Notes: a model not told the origin generated them from the sequence alone. Shown: positions 9,117-19,107, numbered from the stretch's first letter. The stretch: DNA of 64,000 nucleotides from Chlorogloeopsis sp. ULAP01 (GCF_030381805.1 NZ_JAUDRH010000008.1:310001-374000); one strand, 5' to 3'. Numbers and translations: made by a program.

Positions 9117-10067
9117 ATGACTCTATCAAAACGTCAATCGTTTTTAATTTTAAGTATCATATCTGCTTTGATGTCAGTGGCGATATTCCCGATCCAAGTT
9201 CTTGGTACTCAGCCTCAGCCCATAACTGGGGTGCAACAAATGAATATCTTTCAATCATTTTTTTTAGGTTTTGTACAAGGAGTAACAGAATTTCTACCCA
9301 TTAGTAGTACAGCACATCTAAAAGTCATACCAGTAGCACTTGGTTGGGGCGATCCGGGGGTGGCATTTACCGCCGTAATTCAACTGGGGAGTGTTGCAGC
9401 AGTAATTTGGTATTTTTGGGGGGATTTAGCACGACTTTTTCAGGGAGCCGTAAAAGCTCTTGCACACAAAGACTACAACAATTACGATTTCCGCCTGAGC
9501 TTAGGAATTGTGTTAGGAACAGTGCCAATTGTATTTTTCGGGATATTGATTAAGATATTAGTCCCAGATTATGATAATTCTCCTGTGCGGAGTGTGGGAG
9601 CCATTGCATTTTCTTCGATTGTGATGTCTATCTTGCTGGGAATAGCAGAATTTGTTGGCAAGCGGCAACGCGATTTTGAAAATTTGAAGATGCAAGATGG
9701 GCTATTTATGGGGCTAGCCCAAGCATTGGCTTTAATTCCTGGTGTTTCTCGTTCTGGCTCCACCCTCACCGCAGGATTATTTTTAGGATTACAAAGGGCT
9801 ACTGCGGCGCGATTTTCTTTCTTATTGGGTATTCCTGCCATCACTATAGCTGGATTAGTCGAGTTAAAGGATATTTTGGCAGGAGACACAGGAATTGTGT
9901 CCTTAGTAGTTGGTTTAATTTCATCGGCGGTATTTTCTTATTTAGCGATCGCTGGGTTGCTGCGCTTTCTCAAAACCCATAGTAGCTGGGTGTTTATTTG
10001 GTATCGGCTCATATTTGGCGTAGTAATACTGGCGGCAATTGGGGCTGGAGTGTTGAACAATAGTTAA
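9117..10067 (+). CDS. uppP: undecaprenyl-diphosphate phosphatase
   Basis: The enzyme removes one phosphate from undecaprenyl diphosphate, recycling the lipid carrier for peptidoglycan and O-antigen synthesis. The two family signatures are clear: GFVQGVTEFLPISSTAHL (catalytic Glu, near residues 50-67) and LIPGVSRSGSTLTAG (Arg/Ser motif). About eight membrane helices are visible. The 316 residues include roughly 40 extra N-terminal residues with a hydrophobic segment before the usual start. The ATG at 9240 (MNIFQSFF) would give the standard length. The gene stands alone, with repeat DNA after it. Confidence 0.95.
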   Translation: MTLSKRQSFLILSIISALMSVAIFPIQVLGTQPQPITGVQQMNIFQSFFLGFVQGVTEFLPISSTAHLKVIPVALGWGDPGVAFTAVIQLGSVAAVIWYFWGDLARLFQGAVKALAHKDYNNYDFRLSLGIVLGTVPIVFFGILIKILVPDYDNSPVRSVGAIAFSSIVMSILLGIAEFVGKRQRDFENLKMQDGLFMGLAQALALIPGVSRSGSTLTAGLFLGLQRATAARFSFLLGIPAITIAGLVELKDILAGDTGIVSLVVGLISSAVFSYLAIAGLLRFLKTHSSWVFIWYRLIFGVVILAAIGAGVLNNS

Positions 10068-10178
10068 TAGTCCTTTGTCATTTGTCCTTTGTCTTTTGTG
10101 CTTGGTTATAGATTATTGACTATTCACAATTGACTAATGACCAATGATTCATGACTATTGACTAATAACTCTTTAGCA
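10068..10178. repeat. short tandem repeat spacer (TGACTAAT-like and TTTGTCATTTGTC-like units)
   Basis: The spacer carries CTTTGTCATTTGTCCTTTGTC followed by degenerate repeats of TGACTATT/TGACTAAT/TGACCAAT. The same family occurs at 11520-11635 and near 51280. Confidence 0.65.
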
Positions 10179-11513
10179 ATGACTACTATTCGTCCAGCTC
10201 TAATTACCAAAGTACTACCTGATTCCATTGCAGCAGAAATTGGATTTGAAACTGGGGATGCGATCGTCAGTATTAACGGTACACGTCCCCGCGACTTAAT
10301 TGATTATCAGTTTTTGTGCGCTGATGAAGTGCTAGAACTAGAAGTCTTAGACGCTGCTGGAAAAATCCATAATATTGAAATCGAAAAAGATTACGATCAA
10401 GACCTGGGGCTAGAGTTTGAAACGGCATTATTTGATAATCTAATTCAATGCAATAATCGCTGTCCATTTTGCTTTATCGATCAACAGCCACCAGGTAAAC
10501 GCTCAAGCTTGTACCTCAAAGATGATGATTATCGTTTGAGCTTTTTGTACGGTTCCTACCTTACCTTAACTAATTTGACTGAACGAGAATGGCAGCGAAT
10601 TGAGGCAATGCGGTTGTCTCCTTTGTATGTTTCTGTTCATGCCACTGAACCTGAAGTTAGAATTAAACTGTTAAAAAATCCCCGTGCCGGACAAATTTTG
10701 CAGCAAATCAAGTGGTTCCAACAAAGACGGCTGCAAATTCATGCTCAGGTTGTAGTGTGTCCTGGTATAAATGATGGCGTACATTTAGAACAAACTCTGC
10801 GCGAGTTAGCATTATTCCATACTGGGGATGTGTCAGCAGTGGCTTCGGTGGCAGTAGTGCCAGTAGGGTTAACAAAGTTTCGTCCAGAGCAAGACGAACT
10901 TACACCCGTGACAAAAGAAAAAGCAACAGAAGTAATTAAGCAAGTGCGATCGCTCCAGCAGGAGTTTCGTCAAAAATTCGATTCGACATTTGCCTGGTTA
11001 GCAGATGAATGGTTTTTAATTGCAGGCGAAGATTTACCATCTGAATCTGAATATGAAGATTATCCGCAAATAGACAATGGAGTTGGTTCAATTCGCTTAT
11101 TTCTAAAAAAATTTGCCCAAGCTGCTGACAAATTATTACCGCCAAAAGTAAAACCTCAGCGCAGATTACATTGGGTTGTTGGTAACGCGGTGGAAAAAGC
11201 TTTTCAACCTATCCTCCAGCGCTTAAATTCGACTGAAGGATTAGAAATTAAAATGCATGCTTTAAATAGCGATTATTGGGGACAAAATATTACTGTCACT
11301 GGCTTGTTAACAGGTCATGATTTACTATTAAATTTACAAAAACAAGATTTAGGAGCAGGAATTTTGTTGCCAACAGTCATGTTAAAACATGGCGAATCTG
11401 TATTCTTAGATGATATAAGTATTGAAGAAGTCGCTCGCCAATTAAAGACAAAAATCTTTCCTGTGGCGGGAGTAGAAGAATTAATCAAGACGTGTATTCA
11501 GCCTTTGTGCTGA
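10179..11513 (+). CDS. PDZ/radical SAM/DUF512 protein (TIGR03279-like)
   Basis: The protein has 444 residues from ATG 10179 (a TTG at 10158 adds seven). It opens with a PDZ-like segment (VLPDSIAAEIGFETGDAIVSINGTRP). A cysteine triad follows in CNNRCPFCFIDQQP, the CxxxCxxC that binds a 4Fe-4S cluster in radical SAM enzymes. The C-terminal half is DUF512-like (HWVVGNAVEKAF, VTGLLTGHDLLLNL). The architecture matches the family annotated as a cyanobacterial FeS oxidoreductase, whose reaction is not known to me. It lies between two repeat-rich spacers downstream of uppP. Confidence 0.85.
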   Translation: MTTIRPALITKVLPDSIAAEIGFETGDAIVSINGTRPRDLIDYQFLCADEVLELEVLDAAGKIHNIEIEKDYDQDLGLEFETALFDNLIQCNNRCPFCFIDQQPPGKRSSLYLKDDDYRLSFLYGSYLTLTNLTEREWQRIEAMRLSPLYVSVHATEPEVRIKLLKNPRAGQILQQIKWFQQRRLQIHAQVVVCPGINDGVHLEQTLRELALFHTGDVSAVASVAVVPVGLTKFRPEQDELTPVTKEKATEVIKQVRSLQQEFRQKFDSTFAWLADEWFLIAGEDLPSESEYEDYPQIDNGVGSIRLFLKKFAQAADKLLPPKVKPQRRLHWVVGNAVEKAFQPILQRLNSTEGLEIKMHALNSDYWGQNITVTGLLTGHDLLLNLQKQDLGAGILLPTVMLKHGESVFLDDISIEEVARQLKTKIFPVAGVEELIKTCIQPLC

Positions 11514-11636
11514 AATTAAATCACATAGTCAATAGGCAAAAGTCAATTGACCAATAACTAATTGTGTGAGTTCTGTAGTCAATAGTCAAAAGTTGATATT
11601 TCCAAACTAATGACTAATGACTAATGACTAATTGTG
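11514..11636. repeat. tandem TGACTAA repeat spacer with duplicated 11-mer
   Basis: The spacer includes three near-perfect TGACTAA units just before the next gene. The 11-mer AATTGTGTGAG occurs twice, about 60 bases apart; the second copy overlaps the putative ribosome-binding region of the glycosyl hydrolase gene. Confidence 0.65.
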
Positions 11637-11649
11637 TGAGGAGCAAAGA

Positions 11650-14304
11650 GTGAAACATCAAGGTAAATCTACCAAAAAGAGCAAATTAAACAAGCTAAAA
11701 AAAATAGGATTATTGATTTTACAAGTTAAATTATTATTGTATTGTTCATTAAAAATTTTGCCTGTAAAAGCCACGACTTCTGAACCTGTATTAAGCATAG
11801 TCTATACGCAAGCAAACGCCAATCAGTGGACAGCAATTACCAATCGTTTGCAAGCAACAGGAGTGAAGTATTGCGTAATTTCTCTAGAGAACATTAAAAG
11901 CGCGGCAGATTTAGGCGATCGCCCAGTGGTGTTTTTGCCCAATGTCGAAAATTTAACACCAACAGTTGCGATCGCTCTAGAAGAATGGATGAGTAAGGGT
12001 GGGCGCTTAATTGCCAGTGGGGCAGTAGGAAGTTTGTCTACGCCGGGAGTGCGGCAATTACTGCAAACACTGTTAGGAGGTTATTGGGGATTTAGCCTTG
12101 ACTCTCCTCAAAACCTGCAACTAGCACCAGCCAAGACACAAGCATGGGTAAGTCGAAATAGCCTCATTGGTAAAGTACACGGTGGTGTTGTGATTCCCAA
12201 TACCGTAGCTGCCCAAGCAGTTGCTGTTTGGGATGCCAAAGAGCGCCCGGCAGCAGTACTAACGACAGAACGTTCTACCCTGTTGGGATGGCGTTGGGGA
12301 GTAGATGCTGTTTCGTCATCTAAGACAGATACTGCTTGGTTACAAGCTGCTCTCAACCGTCATGCAGATGTATCTTCTGGTTACATTGGTAGAGTACCAG
12401 GAGGTTCTCCAAATTGTTATACCTCCGTAGAGGCAGCCTCTAAGGAGAGAGTCAGCACTACCATTGCTTCTGCCAATGCCTTACAACCTGCTGATGAAGC
12501 TATCGATCAACTTCAACAAGGACTAAATTTAAAAGTCGAACCCAACTCGAATGCACCCATTAGTCGCACTGAGGCGATCGCTCTCCAGCAACAGTTAGAA
12601 AATCTGATCAATCGAGTCGAAAGCGCCAATTTAGCTGCTGCTGCCTACAATGATAACTTCCAAGCTGCCAAGGAACGGCAGGTACAGTTAGCCTCCACTA
12701 AAACTAATATTGCGCTTTCCGATATCAACCAAAGTCTTACCCAAGTACGAGAAATAGCAAAAAACTTACCACAGCTAATAGCAGATAAAAAATATGCTCA
12801 AGCCCGCTCATCCTGGGTGCAAGCAAAAGCTACCTTGTGGCAATTGTTTCCCCTAGATCGGAGAATCGCTCAACCAGAAATCAGGGCGATTTGGCTAGAT
12901 CGAGGTACAATTGTCCGTGCTAGAAGTGAGCAAGGGCTCGCCCAAATTTTTGATCGCTTGGCACAAGCAGGAATCAATACAGTATTTTTTGAAACAGTCA
13001 ACGCTGGTTACACCATTTATCCTAGTCACGTTGCACCACAGCAAAATCCTTTAATTCGCGGTTGGGATCCACTGGCAGCAGCAGTGAAGTTAGCCCATGA
13101 GCGAAACATGGAATTACATGCTTGGGTTTGGACTTTTGCGGCTGGCAATCAACGTCACAATCAAATTCTCAATATTAAACCAGATTACCCAGGGCCAATC
13201 CTAGCTGCTTTTCCTGATTGGGCTGGCTACGATCAACGTGGGCAAACTATACCACTAGGGCAGGGCAAACCTTTCTTAGATCCAGCCAATCCCCAGGTAC
13301 GACAATATTTACTTCGGTTATATGAGGAAATTGTCACCCGCTACAAAGTCGATGGCTTGCATTTAGACTACATTCGTTACCCCTTCCAAGACGAGGCAGC
13401 CGGAAGAACTTACGGTTATGGGCAAGCAGCTAGGAAGCAATTTCAGCAACTGACAGGTGTAGATCCAGTCAATATTTCTCCCAGCCAAAAAGAACTTTGG
13501 CAAAAGTGGACTCAATTTCGTACCGAGCAAGTCAATAGCTTTGTTGCTCAAGTATCACAGCAATTGCGCTCCAAGCGATCGCACTTAATTTTGTCGGCAG
13601 CAGTATTTCCCCTCAAAGAACAAGAGCGGATTCAAAAAATTCAGCAGCATTGGGAAGTTTGGGCAAGGCGTGGTGATGTAGATTTAATCATTCCCATGAC
13701 TTATGCTCAAGATACCTTTAGCTTTGAGCGACTAGCACAGCCTTGGATTGCTTCATCAAAATTAGGCTCTGCTCTGTTAGTACCAGGAATTCGTCTGCTT
13801 TCTTTACCCACTATTGGAGCATTTGATCAAATTCAATTGGTTAGAGACTTGCCAATTAGCGGTTATGCTCTATTTGCAGCAGAAAATTTTCACAACGACT
13901 TACAAAAAGTTTTTAGTCGCACCCAAGGCAGAGAAAAAGTTACACCAAAAGAACCGACTCCTCTGCGCCAGCCTTTTCAAACTGCTGCCGCTCGTTACGC
14001 AGTTTTGCTGGCTGAATGGAACTTTGTCAGGCAAAATCGCCAACTGCGATTACCAGCCACGATCATTTCGGAATTTAACACCCAAGCAGAAGTTTTACAA
14101 GATGCTTTAAATCAACTCGCTGCCAAGCCAAATGCTAGTAAATTGCAAGCAGCAAAAGCCTCTATTGCTCGCTTCCAGTCTCAATTTCGGATATGGATGC
14201 GCCTACAAGCCTTAGATAATCCCTATCAAGTCAAAGTTTGGGAAAATCGTCTTGCAACTATCGAAAGACTGCTGCATTATGGCGAGCGAACTGCGGGAAG
14301 GTAA
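11650..14304 (+). CDS. exported GHL10-type (family 10-like) glycosyl hydrolase
   Basis: The protein has 884 residues from GTG 11650, chosen because GAGGAG lies seven bases upstream; a TTG at 11632 adds six. A basic N-terminus and hydrophobic segment (IGLLILQVKLLLYCSLKIL) suggest export. Residues about 50-210 resemble a ThuA/amidotransferase-like fold (VVFLPNVENLTPTVAIALEEWM). A helical linker follows. The glycosyl hydrolase barrel starts near residue 410 (EIRAIWLDRGTIVRARSEQG) and carries HAWVWTF, DGLHLDYIRYPFQDE and DLIIPMTYAQDTF, typical of DUF187/GHL10 enzymes. The C-terminus is helical. It probably acts on an extracellular or wall polysaccharide; the substrate is unknown. Confidence 0.85.
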   Translation: MKHQGKSTKKSKLNKLKKIGLLILQVKLLLYCSLKILPVKATTSEPVLSIVYTQANANQWTAITNRLQATGVKYCVISLENIKSAADLGDRPVVFLPNVENLTPTVAIALEEWMSKGGRLIASGAVGSLSTPGVRQLLQTLLGGYWGFSLDSPQNLQLAPAKTQAWVSRNSLIGKVHGGVVIPNTVAAQAVAVWDAKERPAAVLTTERSTLLGWRWGVDAVSSSKTDTAWLQAALNRHADVSSGYIGRVPGGSPNCYTSVEAASKERVSTTIASANALQPADEAIDQLQQGLNLKVEPNSNAPISRTEAIALQQQLENLINRVESANLAAAAYNDNFQAAKERQVQLASTKTNIALSDINQSLTQVREIAKNLPQLIADKKYAQARSSWVQAKATLWQLFPLDRRIAQPEIRAIWLDRGTIVRARSEQGLAQIFDRLAQAGINTVFFETVNAGYTIYPSHVAPQQNPLIRGWDPLAAAVKLAHERNMELHAWVWTFAAGNQRHNQILNIKPDYPGPILAAFPDWAGYDQRGQTIPLGQGKPFLDPANPQVRQYLLRLYEEIVTRYKVDGLHLDYIRYPFQDEAAGRTYGYGQAARKQFQQLTGVDPVNISPSQKELWQKWTQFRTEQVNSFVAQVSQQLRSKRSHLILSAAVFPLKEQERIQKIQQHWEVWARRGDVDLIIPMTYAQDTFSFERLAQPWIASSKLGSALLVPGIRLLSLPTIGAFDQIQLVRDLPISGYALFAAENFHNDLQKVFSRTQGREKVTPKEPTPLRQPFQTAAARYAVLLAEWNFVRQNRQLRLPATIISEFNTQAEVLQDALNQLAAKPNASKLQAAKASIARFQSQFRIWMRLQALDNPYQVKVWENRLATIERLLHYGERTAGR

Positions 14305-14356
14305 GAAGGTAGGAGGCAGAGGGCAGAAGGGAATATAAAGCCAGTAGTTAGCGTTC

Positions 14357-14389
14357 AGAACCCCGAATTTTTGAAAAAGTCGGGGTTCT
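14357..14389 (+). terminator. stem-loop after the glycosyl hydrolase gene
   Basis: AGAACCCCGA at 14357-14366 pairs perfectly with TCGGGGTTCT at 14380-14389 (10 bp, 13-base loop rich in T and A). It lies about 55 bases after the stop. Related hairpins occur at 54474-54500 and 56601-56626, so it may be both a dispersed element and a terminator. Confidence 0.55.
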
Positions 14390-14591
14390 ATAACCTCTCA
14401 TACTTATTCTTCCGTGCTCGCTGTGCCTGGAGTGGTTTTATTCTTCCATGACTCGTGCGTAAAGAACAATACGGGGGAGCGATTGTTAACTGGAGAGAAC
14501 ATTAGGCGATCGCTAAAACAGAAAAACTCCTCGCACGAGAATGGCGCGTCAAAATTGAAAAAATAGCAGCGCAGCTAAGGTTGATAACAGA

Positions 14592-15233
14592 ATGACGGTA
14601 ACTATACCCATCCAAGCCATAGAACTGGCTCCCGGTAGCCAAATCGCCATTCATAACCTATCCTGGCAAGACTTTGAGCAAATTCTCGCTGACTTAGGAG
14701 AAAAACGTCACACTCGCATCGCATACTACCGAGGCACCCTAGAAATCATATCCCCGTTAGCATTACATGAGCGTCTTCATCGCATCATTGCTTACATCAC
14801 CACAATACTAGAAATCCAAGGACGCAACTGGGAAGATTTTGGCTCGACTACCTTTAAACGCCCAGAAATTGCTGGCGTAGAACCAGATACCTGCTTTTAT
14901 ATCCAAAACACCAGCCAGGTAAAAGGATGTACCCAAATGGACTTGAACGTTTGTCCTCCTCCAGACTTGGCCATTGAATCTGATGTTACTTCAAAAACCA
15001 CCCTCAACGCATACATAGCCCTGGGCGTTCCTGAAGTGTGGATTTACAACAAGCATCAGCTAACCATTTACATCCTCCAAGCTAGCAACTACGTAGAATC
15101 TGCTTTTAGTCCCACTTTTCCCGATTTACTCATAACAGAACTTATTCCCCGACTGGTACAAAAAGCCATTGACGATGGAACCAGTCAAATGTTGCGAGAA
15201 CTTAGAACCTTGCTACGTCAGTCAGAAAAATAA
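14592..15233 (+). CDS. Uma2 family (DUF820) endonuclease-fold protein
   Basis: The protein has 213 residues. It shows the restriction-endonuclease-like core of the Uma2/DUF820 family: RIAYYRGTLEIISPLALHER, GVEPDTCFYIQN (active-site Asp in the PD motif), PPPDLAIESDVTSKT (second acidic motif) and YIALGVPEVWIY. The family is greatly expanded in cyanobacteria and its biological role is unclear. Just upstream (14510-14592) a frame reads AKTEKLLAREWRVKIEKIAAQL up to a stop. It resembles the charged C-terminal tail of many Uma2 proteins and may be a remnant of a second copy. Confidence 0.85.
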   Translation: MTVTIPIQAIELAPGSQIAIHNLSWQDFEQILADLGEKRHTRIAYYRGTLEIISPLALHERLHRIIAYITTILEIQGRNWEDFGSTTFKRPEIAGVEPDTCFYIQNTSQVKGCTQMDLNVCPPPDLAIESDVTSKTTLNAYIALGVPEVWIYNKHQLTIYILQASNYVESAFSPTFPDLLITELIPRLVQKAIDDGTSQMLRELRTLLRQSEK

Positions 15234-16138
15234 TGACAAAATTTTAGTTTAACGAAAAATATTTATCTCTAATTTTAAGTTCGATGGAAAAGTGTTCAAG
15301 GAATTTCTTGCAAAAATTAGGAGCTAGGTTAATATCAAACACAGATAAACACAGATGGACAAAGATTTTATCAGTGTTTATCGGTGTCTATTGTGGTTGA
15401 TTTGTTTGAGAATAGAATGAGTACAAAAAGTTTAGAGTAGGTGATGGCACTATTTTTGGCTCTTTCTGCTTAGATATTAATTAAAACAATTAATTGGATA
15501 CAAGTTAATTTGAATATTGGCGTGAATCCAGTATATTTACTAGAAATTTTATGATATAGAAATTTAAGAGTTTATTCTGTTTGATTTTAATTAAGTCAAA
15601 TGCTAAAACATTAGGAGAAAATTTACCTAGTATTTGCAAAAAATATTGGTATTTCTGAATTAAACCTTATAAGTATAAATTCCATGGTTATTGTTCAGTT
15701 AGCTTAACCAAAGTAAAAATTTGTCTTTTCACTATTACAAATTTTAGTCACTCTTGAATTAGCACTACTAAGTCAAGAGACATCAAAATATTTACTTTCT
15801 GGTATCAGTTAAGTCTATATAACCAAAAAACAAAGTAGATTCTCCAGTAGATTTGCTTTCAGTTTTAAACTTTTTATTCTTGCTAAAAATAAAAATCATG
15901 TCTGTAATTTTACAGAAGACAAACAAGAAAATATCAAGCAATAATTTATTCAATATTCTATAAATAATTACACAATATATTTCATAACTCAAATCATAAA
16001 TAAGTAGACTATGACAATCAAAGTTAACTATTTAAGGTCATTATTTGTAAAATTTTCAGTCACAAGTATTGTAAATTATTCAATTTAGTTGATTTTTAAT
16101 TGTTTAACTTCTAACGCCAAATTTGATTAAAAGAGATT
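15234..16138. other. 905-base AT-rich spacer, no convincing gene
   Basis: Apart from the repeat at 15337-15396, I find no supported gene. A 66-codon minus-strand frame at 15792-15992 is AT-driven (Ile/Phe/Lys rich) and lacks a ribosome-binding site. The last 150 bases are very AT-rich and probably contain the promoter of the desaturase gene. Confidence 0.45.
15337..15396. repeat. imperfect inverted repeat of the ACACAGATAAACACAGATG type
   Basis: ACACAGATAAACACAGATGG is followed, after about 15 bases, by TCAGTGTTTATCGGTGTCTA, which is largely its reverse complement. This is a familiar interspersed cyanobacterial repeat. Confidence 0.6.
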
Positions 16139-17098
16139 ATGACTACACTAAAAATAGGTGAGTTCACCGACATTAACTTAAGTCAATTGACAGAGATAAG
16201 ACAAGATTTGTTCTTAGTAAAAATTTTAGTATTTACTTGTCTGAGTGCTGTCTCAGTAACTCTAATTCTAAGTTTTAAAGACATAATTTCATTGAGTGCA
16301 ATGTTCTTTTTAGGACTGATGTATACTCATGCGGCAGTATTAGAGCATCGGTGCGTTCATAATACGGCTTTTCATAGTAAACAATGGAATCGAATTATAG
16401 GATTCTTATTAGGTTTACCTATGTTAGTATCCTTTTCTGACTATCAAGATAGTCATCTCAGGCATCATAAATTACTTGGAAGTTCAGAAGATAAGGAATT
16501 TTTTAATTATGACTGCGGCTCACTAAAGTCGCCAAAAATCTTAATCCCTCTTCTGCTATTACCTCACTATCGTCATGTAGCTGTAAGGTTATATAAAACA
16601 ATCAAAGGAGAAGATTTAGAAGTTTTTAACACAATATCGAACGCAGAAGTAAAAATTCGAGATGAATACCGCTTAATGACTCTTTTTCTATTTTCAATTT
16701 TAGCTATTACAATAGGATTTCAAACAACAATTTTTTTGAAAATCTGGCTAATACCATTAATATTTGCCTCTCCAACTTATGCTTTGATTGAACTGCCCGA
16801 ACATATAGGATGTGAGCGAAGTGTGGCAGATGTTGCTGTAAATACACGAACTATTACAGCTAGTAAATTAGCAGTGTGGTTTACAGATGGCAATAATTAT
16901 CATGTTGAGCATCATTGGCTTCCTAATATACCTGGTGATAGACTGGCGGAACTACACAGTTATATAAAGCCAAAGATTCGATATTTAGATTCCTCTTACT
17001 TGTCGTTTTATACGAAGTTTATACGGAATATTTTCCGTGAACAAGTTTTTATTCCAGAAGCATGGTTACCTGAAAAAGCTCAGATAGAGACTAAATAA
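16139..17098 (+). CDS. membrane fatty acid desaturase/hydroxylase family protein
   Basis: The 319-residue protein carries the three His boxes of the membrane di-iron desaturase family: HRCVH (H70, H74), HLRHH (H106, H109, H110) and HVEHH (H255, H258, H259). Hydrophobic segments are near 27-60, 132-142 and 182-215. It would insert a double bond or hydroxyl into an acyl chain or related lipid in the membrane. Regiochemistry cannot be assigned. It is the first of three same-strand genes (desaturase, SET protein, PLP decarboxylase) with gaps of 89 and 60 bases. A specialised biosynthetic role for the trio is inference. Confidence 0.85.
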   Translation: MTTLKIGEFTDINLSQLTEIRQDLFLVKILVFTCLSAVSVTLILSFKDIISLSAMFFLGLMYTHAAVLEHRCVHNTAFHSKQWNRIIGFLLGLPMLVSFSDYQDSHLRHHKLLGSSEDKEFFNYDCGSLKSPKILIPLLLLPHYRHVAVRLYKTIKGEDLEVFNTISNAEVKIRDEYRLMTLFLFSILAITIGFQTTIFLKIWLIPLIFASPTYALIELPEHIGCERSVADVAVNTRTITASKLAVWFTDGNNYHVEHHWLPNIPGDRLAELHSYIKPKIRYLDSSYLSFYTKFIRNIFREQVFIPEAWLPEKAQIETK

Positions 17099-17187
17099 TA
17101 CAGGAGAGTAAAAATTAAATTACTAGTTAAAACTTTCTATCTTTCTATCTTTATACACCATTTTTTTACCAGTATTTTTCAAGAATT

Positions 17188-17649
17188 ATGGTTCAGCAAA
17201 TACTAGAATATTACAAATTTGTTGGCAATCAAGATTGTGATCGCAAGACAGTTGCTAACGTTGCGATCAAGAAAGGTCAAGTCATCAAAAATATAAACTT
17301 TGTTTTTAGTCTTCAAAATTTTTTAACTGTTCAAGTTGATTTCAACCAACATATTTTAGACGAATTGTTGGCGGCTATGAATCACTCTTGTTCGCCAACT
17401 TCCTTTGTAGACCTTACCAACAAGCAAATTATTGCAGAACGTGATATTGCTGTGGGAGAGGAAATAACATTTTTCTATCCTTCTACAGAATGGAGGATGG
17501 TTAGGCCATTTCAGTGTAGGTGCGGTTCTCCAAAGTGTATCACTACAATATCCGGAGCAGAAGATTTGCCAATCAGCTTGCTAAAGAACTACAGAATTAA
17601 TTCGCACATTAAACAAAGCATCCTCAAAACACTAAATATCTCTGCATAA
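17188..17649 (+). CDS. small SET-domain protein (putative protein-lysine methyltransferase)
   Basis: The protein has 153 residues. The SET core motifs are present: NHSCSP (N65-P70, SAM and substrate pocket), GEEITFFY (E91-Y97, catalytic Tyr) and a post-SET-like zinc cluster CRCGSPKC (C110, C112, C117). The domain is compact, covering nearly the whole protein. SET enzymes methylate lysine side chains using SAM; they are uncommon in bacteria and the target here is unknown. The gene sits between the desaturase and the PLP decarboxylase on the same strand. Its AT-rich base use resembles that of the desaturase gene. Confidence 0.85.
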   Translation: MVQQILEYYKFVGNQDCDRKTVANVAIKKGQVIKNINFVFSLQNFLTVQVDFNQHILDELLAAMNHSCSPTSFVDLTNKQIIAERDIAVGEEITFFYPSTEWRMVRPFQCRCGSPKCITTISGAEDLPISLLKNYRINSHIKQSILKTLNISA

Positions 17650-17709
17650 CAAAGGATGAAACTACCGCAACTGCGATCGCACTAACTCAATTAATAGTGG
17701 AGTAGCATA

Positions 17710-19107
17710 ATGATTGTTGATCTCGATACGGGCAAGAACCAAGACATCAGAAAAATCCTGCAAACAGCGACTGAATACGCTATTCGCTATCTTGAAGGCT
17801 TAGACACTCGTCAAGTTGCTCCTACAAAAGATGCGATCGCCAACCTCATTCAGTTAGATGAACCCCTTTCCAATGAGCCTGTCGATCCTGAACTCGTCTT
17901 ACAAAAGCTCGATCAAATCGTTCCACCTGCAACAATGGCAATAGCAGGGCCTCGTTTTTTTGGGTTTGTCAATGGTGGTTCTCTGCCTGTAACTATAGCA
18001 GCTAATTGGCTAGCAACAGCATGGGATCAAGATTGTGGACTTTATCGAATCACTCCTGCTACTTCCTTTTTAGAGCAAGTGGCTCTACGTTGGCTTTTAG
18101 ATATACTGCATTTACCCCCAGAATGTGGTGGTGCCTTCGTCACAGGTGCAACCGTTGCTAGCTTTACAGCCTTAGCTGCGGCTCGCCATGCCGTACTCAA
18201 ACAAGAGGGTTGGAATGTAGATGCAGATGGCTTGTTTGGTGCGCCACCCATAACGGTTGCCGTCAGTGAGGAGATACACCCAAGTGTATTGAAACCGTTG
18301 GGATTATTGGGGCTAGGTCGAAGCCGAGTTGTGAAAGTTCCCGTAGATGCTCAAGGGCGGATGCGTCCGGAAGCCATTCCCAGCTTATCTCGTCCTGCAA
18401 TTATCTGTACCCAAGTCGGAAATGTGAATACGGGCGCGTGCGATCCAGTGGCAGCGATTTGCGAACGTGCGCGAGAATTGGGAGCCTGGGTGCATGTAGA
18501 TGGCGCGTTTGGACTCTGGGCGGGTGCAGCTCCATCGTTGGCGCACCTCACTACAGGAGTAGAAAATGCAGACTCTTGGGCGACAGATGCCCACAAGTGG
18601 TTGAATGTACCCTATGACAGTGGATTGGCGTTTGTTCGTGATGCTAAAGCTTTGCGAGCAGCGATGGCGATTACTGCCGATTTTCTGCCTACTGTCACCG
18701 ATCAGCGCAATCCCTCAGATTACACACCTGAATTATCTAGGCGCGCTCGCGGTGTAGAAGTATGGGCTGCGTTGCGATCGCTCGGACGTTCTGGATTAGC
18801 AGATTTAATTGAGCGAACCTGTTGCCATGCTAGAAGATTTGCCAAGGAATTGAAAGCTGCCGGATATGAAATTCTCAACGATGTGGTGTTAAATCAAGTT
18901 TTGGTATCTTTTGGAAGCTCACAAACAACCCATCAGATCATCGCCGAGCTTCAAGCCGAGGGGACTTGTTGGTGCGGTAGCACAGTTTGGCAAGGGCAAA
19001 CCGCCATGCGAATTAGTGTTTCGTGTTGGTCAACTACTGATGTCGATGTCGAACGAAGTTTAGAAGTTATACTACGAATTGCTGAGAAATATTGCCGTAT
19101 TAGTTAA
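17710..19107 (+). CDS. PLP-dependent group II decarboxylase family protein
   Basis: The protein has 465 residues. It has the fold-type I PLP signature DAHKWLN with the Schiff-base lysine at K296. VHVDGAFGLWAG holds the Asp that contacts the pyridine nitrogen, and GAFVTGATVASFTALAAAR lies in the phosphate-binding region. Relatives decarboxylate glutamate, aromatic amino acids or aspartate, or cleave related substrates. The substrate is not evident. By eye it looks more GC-rich than the two genes before it, with HIP1 sites, so the trio may have mixed origin. It starts at ATG 17710. The next gene is convergent. Confidence 0.85.
   Translation: MIVDLDTGKNQDIRKILQTATEYAIRYLEGLDTRQVAPTKDAIANLIQLDEPLSNEPVDPELVLQKLDQIVPPATMAIAGPRFFGFVNGGSLPVTIAANWLATAWDQDCGLYRITPATSFLEQVALRWLLDILHLPPECGGAFVTGATVASFTALAAARHAVLKQEGWNVDADGLFGAPPITVAVSEEIHPSVLKPLGLLGLGRSRVVKVPVDAQGRMRPEAIPSLSRPAIICTQVGNVNTGACDPVAAICERARELGAWVHVDGAFGLWAGAAPSLAHLTTGVENADSWATDAHKWLNVPYDSGLAFVRDAKALRAAMAITADFLPTVTDQRNPSDYTPELSRRARGVEVWAALRSLGRSGLADLIERTCCHARRFAKELKAAGYEILNDVVLNQVLVSFGSSQTTHQIIAELQAEGTCWCGSTVWQGQTAMRISVSCWSTTDVDVERSLEVILRIAEKYCRIS

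Noticed and set aside
15792..15992. 66-codon minus-strand ORF
   Set aside because: AT-driven composition, no ribosome-binding site, no recognisable features.
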